DNA from: Actinomadura rupiterrae
Lineage (GTDB): Bacteria; Actinomycetota; Actinomycetes; Streptosporangiales; Streptosporangiaceae
Reading direction: 5' to 3'
DNA: 64,000 bases
Assembly (NCBI RefSeq): GCF_024172125.1
Contig: NZ_JAMZEA010000007.1
Coordinates: 186,001 to 250,000, forward strand
Shown here: piece by piece, positions 14,595-22,471 of the stretch
Numbering within the stretch: the first letter of the stretch is position 1
Layout: each line of letters starts with the position of its first letter
Position numbers and translations under genes: made by a program
The notes under the pieces: model-generated
What the model saw: the letters and a program-made list of their open reading frames with translations, nothing else
Told to the model about the DNA's origin: nothing
The model's database searches: none

Positions 14595-15275
14595 TCACCC
14601 GGGGATGTGAGGTGTTCCGTCCCGCATCGCCGGGAAGCGGTGCCGGGCCGCGGTGGTGCCGCGGGTCATGCGGGTGATGTCGGCCTCGGGGAGCGTGTCG
14701 GTGTCGTCGTCGATGACCACTTCCCAGCGGCAGTGCGGGACGCGTCCGGCAGGGTTCCGGGGCGGCCGGTGGACGGGCCGGATCCGCGCCTTCGGGTTGA
14801 CGGCCTGCGCGGTGACGTCGAACGTGCCGTCCTCGATGGTGTGGCACATGCCGGTGACCGACCGCTCGCCGAACGGCTCGACGTCGAGCAGCGCGCCGCA
14901 GGAGCGGAGCTGGAAGTAGCCGTGCCGCTCGTCGACCAGCTCGTACTCGACGTCCATGTAGGAGAAGGCGAACCCGGGGTCGAGCTGGAGGCATTTGAAG
15001 ATCGCCGAGACGCCGTCGCCCTCGATCCGCATGATCTCGCGGATCCGGTCGGTGTAGATCGGGCTGGCGCCCTTCCACTCCTCGATGGCGATCTCCTCGA
15101 CGGCCGCCTGGCCGTAGCGGAGGCCGACGGCGGTCATGCCGGAGCGGTCGAGCAGGTGGACGATCAGCGCGTACTCGCGGACGAGCCGGACGAGCGCGTC
15201 CCGCGACAGGTCCTCGAAGCGGAAGTCGGGGTCGAACTCCCCCGAATAGTCGGGCCGGGGCTTGCGTTCGGTCAT
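14595..15275 (-). CDS. Conserved protein of unknown function next to ALDH
   Basis: This 226-aa soluble protein has MTERKPRPDYSGEFDPDFRFEDLSRDAL at the N terminus, a helical middle (YGQAAVEEIAIEEW) and a C-terminal half rich in beta strands with HCRWEVVIDDD. The pattern faintly recalls the ATC-hydrolase-like family (PF14196), but I am not certain. ATG at 15275 was chosen as the first after the operator. It is divergent from the ALDH operon with the 15290 palindrome between their starts, so the two directions are probably co-regulated. Confidence 0.65.
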   Translation of the reverse strand: MTERKPRPDYSGEFDPDFRFEDLSRDALVRLVREYALIVHLLDRSGMTAVGLRYGQAAVEEIAIEEWKGASPIYTDRIREIMRIEGDGVSAIFKCLQLDPGFAFSYMDVEYELVDERHGYFQLRSCGALLDVEPFGERSVTGMCHTIEDGTFDVTAQAVNPKARIRPVHRPPRNPAGRVPHCRWEVVIDDDTDTLPEADITRMTRGTTAARHRFPAMRDGTPHIPG

Positions 15276-15289
15276 GTTCTGAAATGTAG

Positions 15290-15307
15290 TCTGGACAGGT
15301 GTCCAGA
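15290..15307. promoter_or_regulatory. TetR-type operator, perfect palindrome
   Basis: TCTGGACA-GG-TGTCCAGA is an exact 8-bp inverted repeat with a 2-bp spacer. It covers the GTG start of the ALDH gene and lies 15 bp upstream of the divergent start at 15275. It matches 17 of 18 positions, apart from the spacer, with the site at 1136-1153; a half-site TGTCCAGA also occurs at 14536-14543, upstream of the metal-hydrolase gene. Confidence 0.7.
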
Positions 15308-16777
15308 ACAACCGATCGCTTGTTCGGCAACCACCCCTCTCCCCTGCTCCTGGACGGCCGCCTCGTCCCCGGCTCCGGCGGCACGTTCGACACCCTGAAC
15401 CCCGCGACCGGCGAGGTGGTCGGCCAGGCCGCCGACGCCACCGCGGACGATCTCGACCGCGCGCTCGAAGCCGCGCGCCGCGCGTTCGACGAGTCCGGCT
15501 GGTCGTCCGATGTGAAGTTCCGCGTGCACTGCCTGCGCCAGCTCCGGGACGCCCTCCAGAAGCACGCGGACGAGCTGCGCGAGATCACGATCCAGGAGGC
15601 GGGCGCGCCGCGCTTCCTGACATTCGGCGCGCAGCTGGACGGCCCGGTCGCCGATCTCGGCTGGTTCGCCGACCTCGCCGAGTCCTACGCCTGGGAGACC
15701 GATCTCGGGCATGCCGCGCCGATGGGCATGGCGTCGCGGCGGCGGATCGTCCGGGAGCCGGTCGGTGTCGTCGCGGCGATCACGCCGTGGAACTTCCCGC
15801 ACCAGATCAACCTGGCGAAGGTCGGCCCGGCGCTGGCCGCCGGGAACGCGGTCGTGCTGAAGCCCGCGCCGGACACGCCCTGGTGCGCGGCGGCGCTCGG
15901 CGTCCTCGCGGCGGAGGAGACCGACATCCCGCCGGGCGTGCTGAACGTGGTCACCTCGTCCGACCACGGGATCGGCGCGCTGCTGGCCGAGGACCCGCGC
16001 GTCGACCTCGTCTCGTTCACCGGCTCGACCGCGACCGGCCGCGAGGTCATGGCCGCCGCTGCGCGGACCTTGAAGCGGGTGTTCCTGGAGCTCGGCGGCA
16101 AGTCGGCGTTCATCGTCCTGGACGACGCGGACCTCAAGGCGGCCTGCTCGTACGCGGCGTTCGCGGGCGTCACGCACGCCGGGCAGGGCTGCGCGATCAC
16201 CACGCGCGTGCTCGTGCCGCGCGACCGGTACGACGAGGCCGCCGCGATCATGGCGAGGACTCTGAGCAGGCTCGGGCCGGGCGACCCGTCCGACGACGGG
16301 ACGGTCTGCGGGCCGCTGATCTCGGCGCGGCAGCGCGACCGGGTCGAGGCGTACCTGCGGCTCGCGGTCGAGGAGGGCGGCGCGTTCGCGTGCGGCGGCG
16401 GGCGTCCGGCGGGCCGCGAGCGCGGCTTCTGGATCGAGCCGACGCTGGTCACCGGCCTCACCAACGCCGCGCGGACGGCGCGCGAGGAGATCTTCGGGCC
16501 GGTGCTGGTGCTGCTGCCGCACGACGGCGACGACGACGCCGTCCGGATCGCGAACGACTCGCCGTACGGGCTGTCCGGCGCGGTGCACGGCGGCCACGCG
16601 CGGGCGAACGCGGTCGCGGCGCGGCTGCGCGCCGGGACGGTGAGCGTGAACGGCGGCGTCTGGTACGGCGCGGACGTGCCGTTCGGCGGTTACAAGCAGT
16701 CCGGAATCGGCCGCGAGATGGGCGTGGCCGGGTTCGAGGAGTACCTGGAGACCAAGGCGATCGCCGAAGGGGCGTGA
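15299..16777 (+). CDS. NAD(P)-dependent aldehyde dehydrogenase
   Basis: This 492-aa ALDH superfamily enzyme shows AAITPWNFPHQINLAKVGPALAAGN (cofactor site), FTGSTATGREV, the general base Glu in LELGGKSAFIVL, the nucleophilic Cys in THAGQGCAITTRVLVP and the C-terminal EEIFGPVLVL. It oxidises an aldehyde to the acid. The GTG start lies inside a palindromic operator, so translation initiation and repression overlap. It heads a tight operon with SDR, dehydrogenase and CMD-like genes, suggesting a catabolic route for an unknown alcohol or aldehyde. Confidence 0.93.
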   Translation: MSRTTDRLFGNHPSPLLLDGRLVPGSGGTFDTLNPATGEVVGQAADATADDLDRALEAARRAFDESGWSSDVKFRVHCLRQLRDALQKHADELREITIQEAGAPRFLTFGAQLDGPVADLGWFADLAESYAWETDLGHAAPMGMASRRRIVREPVGVVAAITPWNFPHQINLAKVGPALAAGNAVVLKPAPDTPWCAAALGVLAAEETDIPPGVLNVVTSSDHGIGALLAEDPRVDLVSFTGSTATGREVMAAAARTLKRVFLELGGKSAFIVLDDADLKAACSYAAFAGVTHAGQGCAITTRVLVPRDRYDEAAAIMARTLSRLGPGDPSDDGTVCGPLISARQRDRVEAYLRLAVEEGGAFACGGGRPAGRERGFWIEPTLVTGLTNAARTAREEIFGPVLVLLPHDGDDDAVRIANDSPYGLSGAVHGGHARANAVAARLRAGTVSVNGGVWYGADVPFGGYKQSGIGREMGVAGFEEYLETKAIAEGA

Positions 16778-16779
16778 GG

Positions 16780-17532
16780 ATGGGACGGTTCGAGGGGGCA
16801 CGGTTCGAGGGGAAGGTCGCGATCGTCACCGGCGCGGCGGGCGGGATCGGCGCGGCGTACGCGCGGGCGCTCGCCGCCGAGGGCGCGTCCGTCGTCGTCG
16901 CGGACGTCAACGACGCGGGCCAGGACGTAGCGGACGAGATCAAGGGCCTGTTCGTGCACGCCGACGTGTCGGACCCCGCGTCCGTCCAGGCCATGGCGGA
17001 CGCGGCGGCCGAGCGCTTCGGCGGCATCGACCTGCTGGTCAACAACGCCGCGATCTTCGGGACGATGAAGCTCGACTTCCTGTTCACGGTCGACTGGGAC
17101 TACTACAAGCGGTTCATGGCCGTGAACATGGACGGCGCGCTGCTCTGCACCCGCGCCGTCGTCCCGCACATGCAGGCGCGCGGCGGCGGCGCGGTCGTGA
17201 ACCAGTCGTCCACGGCGGCCTGGCAGTACGCCGGGTTCTACGGGCTGGCGAAGGTCGGCGTGAACGGCCTGACGCAGCAGCTCGCGCACGAGCTCGGCTC
17301 GCTGGGCATCCGGGTCAACGCGATCGCCCCCGGACCGACCGATACCGAGGCGAACCGGACGGTCGTCCCGGGGAACATGTCGCAGAAGATCGTCCGGGAC
17401 AGGCTCGCGATCAAGCGGATGGGCACACCGGAGGATCTGACCGGGATGTGCCTGTTCCTGCTGTCCGACGAGGCGCGCTGGATCACCGGGCAGATCATCA
17501 ACGTGGACGGCGGCGAGGTGTTCCGCGCATGA
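16780..17532 (+). CDS. SDR family oxidoreductase
   Basis: This 250-aa classical short-chain dehydrogenase has TGAAGGIGAAYA (cofactor glycines), NNAAIFG, the catalytic Ser in VVNQSSTAAW, the YxxxK in FYGLAKVGVNGL and IAPGPTDTE after it. It would interconvert an alcohol and a ketone or aldehyde with NAD(P). ATG at 16780 follows the ALDH stop by 2 nt, and its own stop overlaps the next start (ATGA). Confidence 0.92.
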   Translation: MGRFEGARFEGKVAIVTGAAGGIGAAYARALAAEGASVVVADVNDAGQDVADEIKGLFVHADVSDPASVQAMADAAAERFGGIDLLVNNAAIFGTMKLDFLFTVDWDYYKRFMAVNMDGALLCTRAVVPHMQARGGGAVVNQSSTAAWQYAGFYGLAKVGVNGLTQQLAHELGSLGIRVNAIAPGPTDTEANRTVVPGNMSQKIVRDRLAIKRMGTPEDLTGMCLFLLSDEARWITGQIINVDGGEVFRA

Positions 17533-18380
17533 CCACCGGGGCCGTGCGGATGACCACCGGGTTCATAGGGCTCGGCCAGATGGGCGCACCGATGGCGAAA
17601 CACCTGGTCAAGCACGGTCTGGTCGTCTACGACACGCGTCCCGAAGCGGTCGAGCCGCTCGTCGCCGAGGGCGCGCGCGCCGCTACGAGCGTCGCCGAAC
17701 TGGCCGAGGCGTCCGACCTGGTCTCGGTCATGGTCCGGGACGACGCGCAGGTGAACGAGGTCGCGGACGAGGCGCTGCCCGTGATGCGTCCCGGAAGCGT
17801 GTTCGCGATCCACTCGACCATCCGCGCGAGCACCGCCGAGGCGCTGGCCGCCCGCGCAGGCGAAGTGCACGTCGTGGACGCGCCGGTCAGCGGCGGTTTC
17901 ATGGGCGCGGCAGACGGCACCCTCGCGGTCATGGTCGGCGGCTCGGACGAGGCGTTCGAGCGCTGCCGCGAACCGTTCGAGGCGTGGGCCGGGCTCGTCC
18001 TGCACATGGGACCGGTCGGCGCGGGCACGCGCACGAAGCTGGCCCGCAACCTGCTGCACTTCACCGCGTTCACGGCCGCCGCCGAGGCGCAGCGGCTCGC
18101 CGAGGCGTCCGGGGTGTCGCTGCGGCGGCTCGCCCGGATCGTCCGGCACACCGACGCGATCACCGGCGGCGCGGGCTCGATCATGCTGCGCGCGACCACC
18201 GCGCCGCTCGCGGACGACGATCCGCTGCGCCCGATCCTGGAGCACGTGCGGGCGCTCGGCGAGAAGGACCTGGCGTTCGCGCTCGAACTGGCCGGCGAGC
18301 TGGACGTCGACACCCCGCTCGCCCGGCTCGCGCTCGAACGGTTCGCCGCCGGCCTCGGCCTTGAGGAGAGAGATGGATGA
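17529..18380 (+). CDS. NAD(P)-dependent beta-hydroxyacid dehydrogenase family protein
   Basis: This 283-aa protein is of the 3-hydroxyisobutyrate dehydrogenase type: GFIGLGQMGAPMAKHL (Rossmann), HVVDAPVSGGFMGAADGTLAVMVGG (substrate loop) and the catalytic Lys in GTRTKLARNLL. The first 12 bases of the gene are repeated 21 bp downstream (ATGACCACCGGG at 17529 and 17550), giving MTTGAVRMTTGF. Either ATG may be used; only the second is flush with the family's N terminus. It overlaps the SDR gene by 4 bp and the next gene by 8 bp. Confidence 0.9.
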   Translation: MTTGAVRMTTGFIGLGQMGAPMAKHLVKHGLVVYDTRPEAVEPLVAEGARAATSVAELAEASDLVSVMVRDDAQVNEVADEALPVMRPGSVFAIHSTIRASTAEALAARAGEVHVVDAPVSGGFMGAADGTLAVMVGGSDEAFERCREPFEAWAGLVLHMGPVGAGTRTKLARNLLHFTAFTAAAEAQRLAEASGVSLRRLARIVRHTDAITGGAGSIMLRATTAPLADDDPLRPILEHVRALGEKDLAFALELAGELDVDTPLARLALERFAAGLGLEERDG

Positions 18381-18750
18381 GCGGCGCGCCCGCGGCCTCG
18401 CCAAGATGCGCGAGGTCTACGGCTGGGAGGTCGGCGACGCGCCCGGCGACTTCTTCGGCATCACCGTCGACCACCTGTTCGGCGACATCTGGACGCGCCC
18501 GGGCCTGTCCCTGCGCGACCGGCGGCTACTGCTGGTCGGCATGCTCGCCGGTCAGGGCTTGAACGACGTTCTGGACATCCAGATCCCGGCGGCGCTGGAA
18601 AGCGGCGACCTCACCCCGGACGAGCTGCGCGAGATCGCGATCTTCCTGACTCACTACATCGGCTGGCCGCTCGGATCCAAGCTGTCGGTGCAGGTCGACA
18701 CGCTCATCGCCAGATGGGAGAAGGGTCGGGCATCAGGATCGGACCGGTGA
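18373..18750 (+). CDS. Carboxymuconolactone decarboxylase (CMD) family protein
   Basis: This 125-aa protein has the CMD/AhpD helical domain: ARGLAKMREVYGW, TVDHLFGDIWTRPGLSLRDRRLLLVGML and ELREIAIFLTHYIGWP. It lacks the CxxC of the AhpD peroxidase branch, so it belongs with the decarboxylase-type members. ATG at 18373 has GAGGAGAG upstream. It is the last gene of the ALDH-SDR operon; its 3' end overlaps the convergent FmdA-like gene by 47 bp. Confidence 0.88.
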   Translation: MDERRARGLAKMREVYGWEVGDAPGDFFGITVDHLFGDIWTRPGLSLRDRRLLLVGMLAGQGLNDVLDIQIPAALESGDLTPDELREIAIFLTHYIGWPLGSKLSVQVDTLIARWEKGRASGSDR

Positions 18751-19288
18751 CGGCGAACCGCTCCACACCGCGCCTGGTCAGGTTCACGCGCACCTCGACG
18801 ACGCCGCTCGCGGAATGGCAGACGCCGCGCGCCGGAAAGTGAAGGCCGTCCACCGCCAGCCGCGCGCCGAGCACCCGGACCGGCAGCAACACCCGCGAAC
18901 CGGCCGTCAGCGGCGCGATCGAGCATCCGGCCGCGTCGCGCAACCCGTCCTCGCTCAGGCCGGCGCCGCGCAGACCGGCGCGGTGCAGGTCGTCGCGCAG
19001 CTCGGCGCACAGGCCCGCGCCGGGCGGGCGGTCGTCGCGCGGGTCGGGCGAGGCGCAGCCGATCGAGCCCGGGTGTCCGGGGCGCGGGGTCGGCGCGCCG
19101 TCGTCGCGCGTTACGGACAGGACGTCCACGACCACGACATCGCCGGGTTCGGCGCCGACCACCACGAGCGGTCCGGACCGTCCGGCCGCGGGGACCGCCA
19201 GCCGTGCCGTCCCGCCCGTGATGACCTCGGCCGCAGCGGGGATCTGGGGATGCCAGCGGCGCGGGAGATCGATGAGCGAGGACGGCAC
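18704..19288 (-). CDS. Acetamidase/formamidase-like protein, short form
   Basis: This ~194-aa protein has blocks of the FmdA/AmdA family: GPLVVVGAEPGDVVVVDVLSV, PGHPGSIGCASPDP, and SRVLLPVRVLGARLAVDGLHFPARG followed by a gene-product tail FAVTGPILMPDPS. True acetamidases are usually near or above 300 residues, so this is roughly half to two-thirds of the fold and may be inactive or a reduced variant. GTG at 19288 is supported by GGGAAGGG upstream. Its 3' end overlaps the CMD gene in the convergent direction. Confidence 0.6.
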   Translation of the reverse strand: MPSSLIDLPRRWHPQIPAAAEVITGGTARLAVPAAGRSGPLVVVGAEPGDVVVVDVLSVTRDDGAPTPRPGHPGSIGCASPDPRDDRPPGAGLCAELRDDLHRAGLRGAGLSEDGLRDAAGCSIAPLTAGSRVLLPVRVLGARLAVDGLHFPARGVCHSASGVVEVRVNLTRRGVERFAVTGPILMPDPSPIWR

Positions 19289-19383
19289 GGTGGGTTCCCT
19301 TCCCGAGACGGCGGGGTGACAGGCACGATCATGCCTACGCGGCTGTTTCCGGACCGTTTCGACGGGACGACGCGCAGGTAAGC

Positions 19384-21282
19384 GTGCCATCACCGGAAAG
19401 CCAGGAACCGGACGCGCGTCCGCGACGTCCAACACCCATGCGTGCCCTGGTTTGTGCATCCGCGCTCACGGCCGCGACGCTCGCCCTTGCGGCCTGCGGC
19501 TCCTCCGGCACCCGCAACGGTCCCGTGGCCCTTCCGCCCTTGAAGCTGGTCGGGTACGACTCGTGCGACGCGCTCCTGCGGGATCTGCGCAAGGCCTCGC
19601 CGCCGGAGCCCGTCCCGGAGGACCGGGATCTGGTGGGCCGAGCAGGCGTCCCGGACGGCAACGCCTATGCCGCCGCGCCCAACCAGGCCCCCGCACAGCA
19701 TTCCGGCACAAATGCCTATGAACCGGACGCGGACGAGCCCGACTCCGTGAAGACCGACGGCCGCCGCATTGTCGCGCTCACCGGAGACCGCCTGCAGATC
19801 ATCGACGCCGCCACCCGGACGCTGACCGCGCGGCTCTCGCTGGCGACTGCCACGCCCGGCCCCTACATACGCGGCGACCAGCTGCTACTCAGCGGCGACC
19901 GCGCGCTCGTGATCTCGACGCGCAGCCTGCTCCCGCCGCCCGGGACCGTCCGGCCCGGTACCGTGCCCGACCGCGGGCCCGCCGTCCGGCGCGTCCAGAC
20001 GACCCTCACGCTCGTCGATCTGACCGGCGTCCCGAAGGCGATCGGGACGATGACCGTGAACGGCTCGTACGTGGACGCGCGGCAGACCGGCTCGACGGTC
20101 CGGCTCGTCGTCCGCTCGGCGCCGCGCATGATCATCCCGTTCCGGCCGCGCGAGAACATGCCGCAGCACCTGCCCCGGACCACCATGCCGGACAGCCCGT
20201 CCACGTCGCCGAGCCAGGAGCCGACGCCGCAGCCGAAGCTGGACGACTGGCTTCCCAGCGCGACCGTGTCCGTCCCCGGCGCGCCGTCCAGGACCTACCA
20301 GGAGCCCTGCGACCAGGTGAAACGCCCGTCCGCGCCGACCGGTGGCGGGCTGCTCAGCGTGCTGACCATCGACCCCGCGAAGGGCCTCGGCGACCCGCAG
20401 CCGGTCAGCGTCGTCGGCGACGGCCAGACCGTCTACGGCAACGGGACGACCCTGTACGTGGCGGGCTCCACCTTCACCGGGACGATCCAGACCCGCGTCC
20501 ACCGCTTCGACGTCGGCGGGACCGGAAAGCCCCGCTGGGTCGCGTCCGGAACGGTTCCCGGCACGCTGCTCAACCAGTACGCGCTGTCCGAATACCAGGG
20601 CGCGCTCCGCGTCGCGACGACGGTCGGGAAGGTCAGCGGCGTCCACATCCTCACCCGCAAGGACGACCGCCTCACGCAGGTCGGGCAGCTCGACGGACTG
20701 GGCCGCAACGAGCGCCTGTATGCCGTCCGCTACCTGGGACGCATCGCCTATGCCGTCACGTTCCGCCAGGTGGACCCGCTGTACGAGCTGGACCTCGGCG
20801 ACCCCGCGCACCCGCGCGCGCTCGGCGAACTCAAGATCAACGGCTACTCGTCCTACCTGCACCCCACCCCGGACGGCCACCTCATCGGCGTCGGCCAGGA
20901 CGTCACGGCCCGCGGCATCCCGACCGGGCTGCTGGTCTCGGAGTTCGACGGCTCGACTCCCCCGCGGCGCATCGCGTCCTACACCGAGAAGGACCGGCTC
21001 TCCTACACCGGCATGGACCCGCACGCGTTCCTGTACTGGCCCGCGACCGGCCTGGCCGTCATCCCGGCCCAGTCGATCGGCACCTACCCGCCGCCCGAGG
21101 GCGCCTTCGCGCTGACGATCGACGCCAAGGGCATCCGTCCCACCGGCTTCATCAGGCAGGACCGGGTGCGCCGCGCGATGGTCATCGGCGACACGCTCTG
21201 GACGTTCTCCGACACAGGCGCGATCGCCTCCGGCCTCACCGACCTGAAGAGGCGCGCCGAGATCACCTACCCCCAGCCCTGA
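19384..21282 (+). CDS. Beta-propeller domain lipoprotein
   Basis: This 632-aa exported protein has a lipoprotein signal peptide ending in the lipobox LALAAC (cysteine at about residue 38 from this start, or 20 from the internal ATG at 19438). A long repeated beta-sheet region follows, as in the 'secreted protein with C-terminal beta-propeller' family (PF09826). The proline-rich link around residues 265-300 separates two parts. GTG at 19384 has an AGG upstream; ATG at 19438 gives a more typical 20-residue signal peptide but has no Shine-Dalgarno. The role is unknown, presumably at the cell surface. Confidence 0.82.
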   Translation: MPSPESQEPDARPRRPTPMRALVCASALTAATLALAACGSSGTRNGPVALPPLKLVGYDSCDALLRDLRKASPPEPVPEDRDLVGRAGVPDGNAYAAAPNQAPAQHSGTNAYEPDADEPDSVKTDGRRIVALTGDRLQIIDAATRTLTARLSLATATPGPYIRGDQLLLSGDRALVISTRSLLPPPGTVRPGTVPDRGPAVRRVQTTLTLVDLTGVPKAIGTMTVNGSYVDARQTGSTVRLVVRSAPRMIIPFRPRENMPQHLPRTTMPDSPSTSPSQEPTPQPKLDDWLPSATVSVPGAPSRTYQEPCDQVKRPSAPTGGGLLSVLTIDPAKGLGDPQPVSVVGDGQTVYGNGTTLYVAGSTFTGTIQTRVHRFDVGGTGKPRWVASGTVPGTLLNQYALSEYQGALRVATTVGKVSGVHILTRKDDRLTQVGQLDGLGRNERLYAVRYLGRIAYAVTFRQVDPLYELDLGDPAHPRALGELKINGYSSYLHPTPDGHLIGVGQDVTARGIPTGLLVSEFDGSTPPRRIASYTEKDRLSYTGMDPHAFLYWPATGLAVIPAQSIGTYPPPEGAFALTIDAKGIRPTGFIRQDRVRRAMVIGDTLWTFSDTGAIASGLTDLKRRAEITYPQP

Positions 21283-21306
21283 CGCGCCCGACCGTGAAAG
21301 GCTTGA

Positions 21307-21354
21307 AAGGCGGCTAGCGGAGGCCGACGGAAGGCGGCTAGCGGAGGCCGACGC
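21307..21354. repeat. 24-bp tandem duplication spanning the ddl stop
   Basis: Two 24-bp copies (21307-21330 and 21331-21354) of AAGGCGGCTAGCGGAGGCCG plus four bases differ at one position. The second contains the last codons and stop of ddl on the minus strand; the first repeats them in frame beyond the stop. Confidence 0.85.
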
Positions 21355-22450
21355 GGCGGGACAGGGCGGTCTGGATGAGGCGGTCGACCAGGGCCGGGTA
21401 GTCGACCCCGGCGGCGGCCCACATCTGCGGGAACGCCGACGTCGGGGTGAAGCCCGGCATGGTGTTGATCTCGTTGAGGATCCAGCGGCCGTCGGGCGTG
21501 TAGAAGAAGTCGACCCGGGCCAGGCCCTCGCAGTCGAGCGCGTCGAACGCCCGCACCGCGATCCGGTGCAGCTCCTCGATCGCGCCGACGGGCAGGTCCG
21601 GCGGGATGGTCAGCGAGGTCGAGCCGTCGAGGTACTTGGTCTCGAAGTCGTAGAAGTCGTGCGCGTTCGCCATCCGGATCTCGGCGGGCGGGCTCGCCTC
21701 GGCCGGCGCGTCGCCGATGCCCTGCAGCACGCCGCACTCGATCTCGCGGCCGACGATCGCGGCCTCGACGATCACCTTCGGGTCGTGCTCGCGGGCCGTC
21801 TCGATCGCGGCCTCCAGGTCGGCCTCGTCGGTCACCCGGGTGATGCCCATGCTGGACCCGGCGCGCGCGGGCTTGACGAACACCGGCAGGCCCAGCTCGG
21901 CGATCTCGTCCAGCTTGCGCTTGCGCTCGCGCCGCCACTCGCGGTCGGTCATCGTCACGTACGGGCCGACCGGCAGGCCCTGCGCCTGCCAGACCAGCTT
22001 CATGAAGCCCTTGTCCTGGCCGACCGCGCTCGCCAGCACGCCCGCGCCGACGTAGCGGACGCCCGCGAGTTCGAGCAGGCCCTGGAGCGTGCCGTCCTCC
22101 CCGTAGGGGCCGTGCAGCAGCGGCAGGACGACGTCGACCTCGCCGAGCGTGCGCGGCACCTCGCCGGGCTCGACGACCATCAGGCCGCGCGCCTCGGGGT
22201 CGAACGGCAGCGCCAGCGCGCTGCCCTCGGCGCCGACCTCGGGCAGCCGGCCACCGGTGATCGCCAGGTCCAGGTCCGCGGGGGGCAGCACCCACCGCCC
22301 GTCACGCGCGATGCCGACCGGGAGCACCTCGTAGCGGTCGCGGTCGATCGCGGCCATCACCGCGCCCGCGGTGACGGCGGAGATGGCGTGTTCGGAGCTG
22401 CGCCCGCCGAACACCACCGCCACACGGATCTTGCCTGAAACCTGGGACAT
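21338..22450 (-). CDS. ddl: D-alanine--D-alanine ligase
   Basis: This 370-aa ATP-grasp enzyme joins two D-Ala for peptidoglycan. It shows VAVVFGGRSSEHAISAVTAG (N-terminal domain), VVLPLLHGPYGEDGTLQGLLE, VFVKPARAGSSMGITRV (ATP grasp), EAAIVGREIECGVL and the metal/substrate loop RVDFFYTPDGRWILNEINTMPGFTPTS. Length and motifs are normal for DdlA. It follows the PLP-family gene (gpsA side) with a small gap. The 3' end is duplicated just past the stop. Confidence 0.96.
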   Translation of the reverse strand: MSQVSGKIRVAVVFGGRSSEHAISAVTAGAVMAAIDRDRYEVLPVGIARDGRWVLPPADLDLAITGGRLPEVGAEGSALALPFDPEARGLMVVEPGEVPRTLGEVDVVLPLLHGPYGEDGTLQGLLELAGVRYVGAGVLASAVGQDKGFMKLVWQAQGLPVGPYVTMTDREWRRERKRKLDEIAELGLPVFVKPARAGSSMGITRVTDEADLEAAIETAREHDPKVIVEAAIVGREIECGVLQGIGDAPAEASPPAEIRMANAHDFYDFETKYLDGSTSLTIPPDLPVGAIEELHRIAVRAFDALDCEGLARVDFFYTPDGRWILNEINTMPGFTPTSAFPQMWAAAGVDYPALVDRLIQTALSRRVGLR

Positions 22451-22471
22451 GGTGTCCGACCCTACCGGTGA

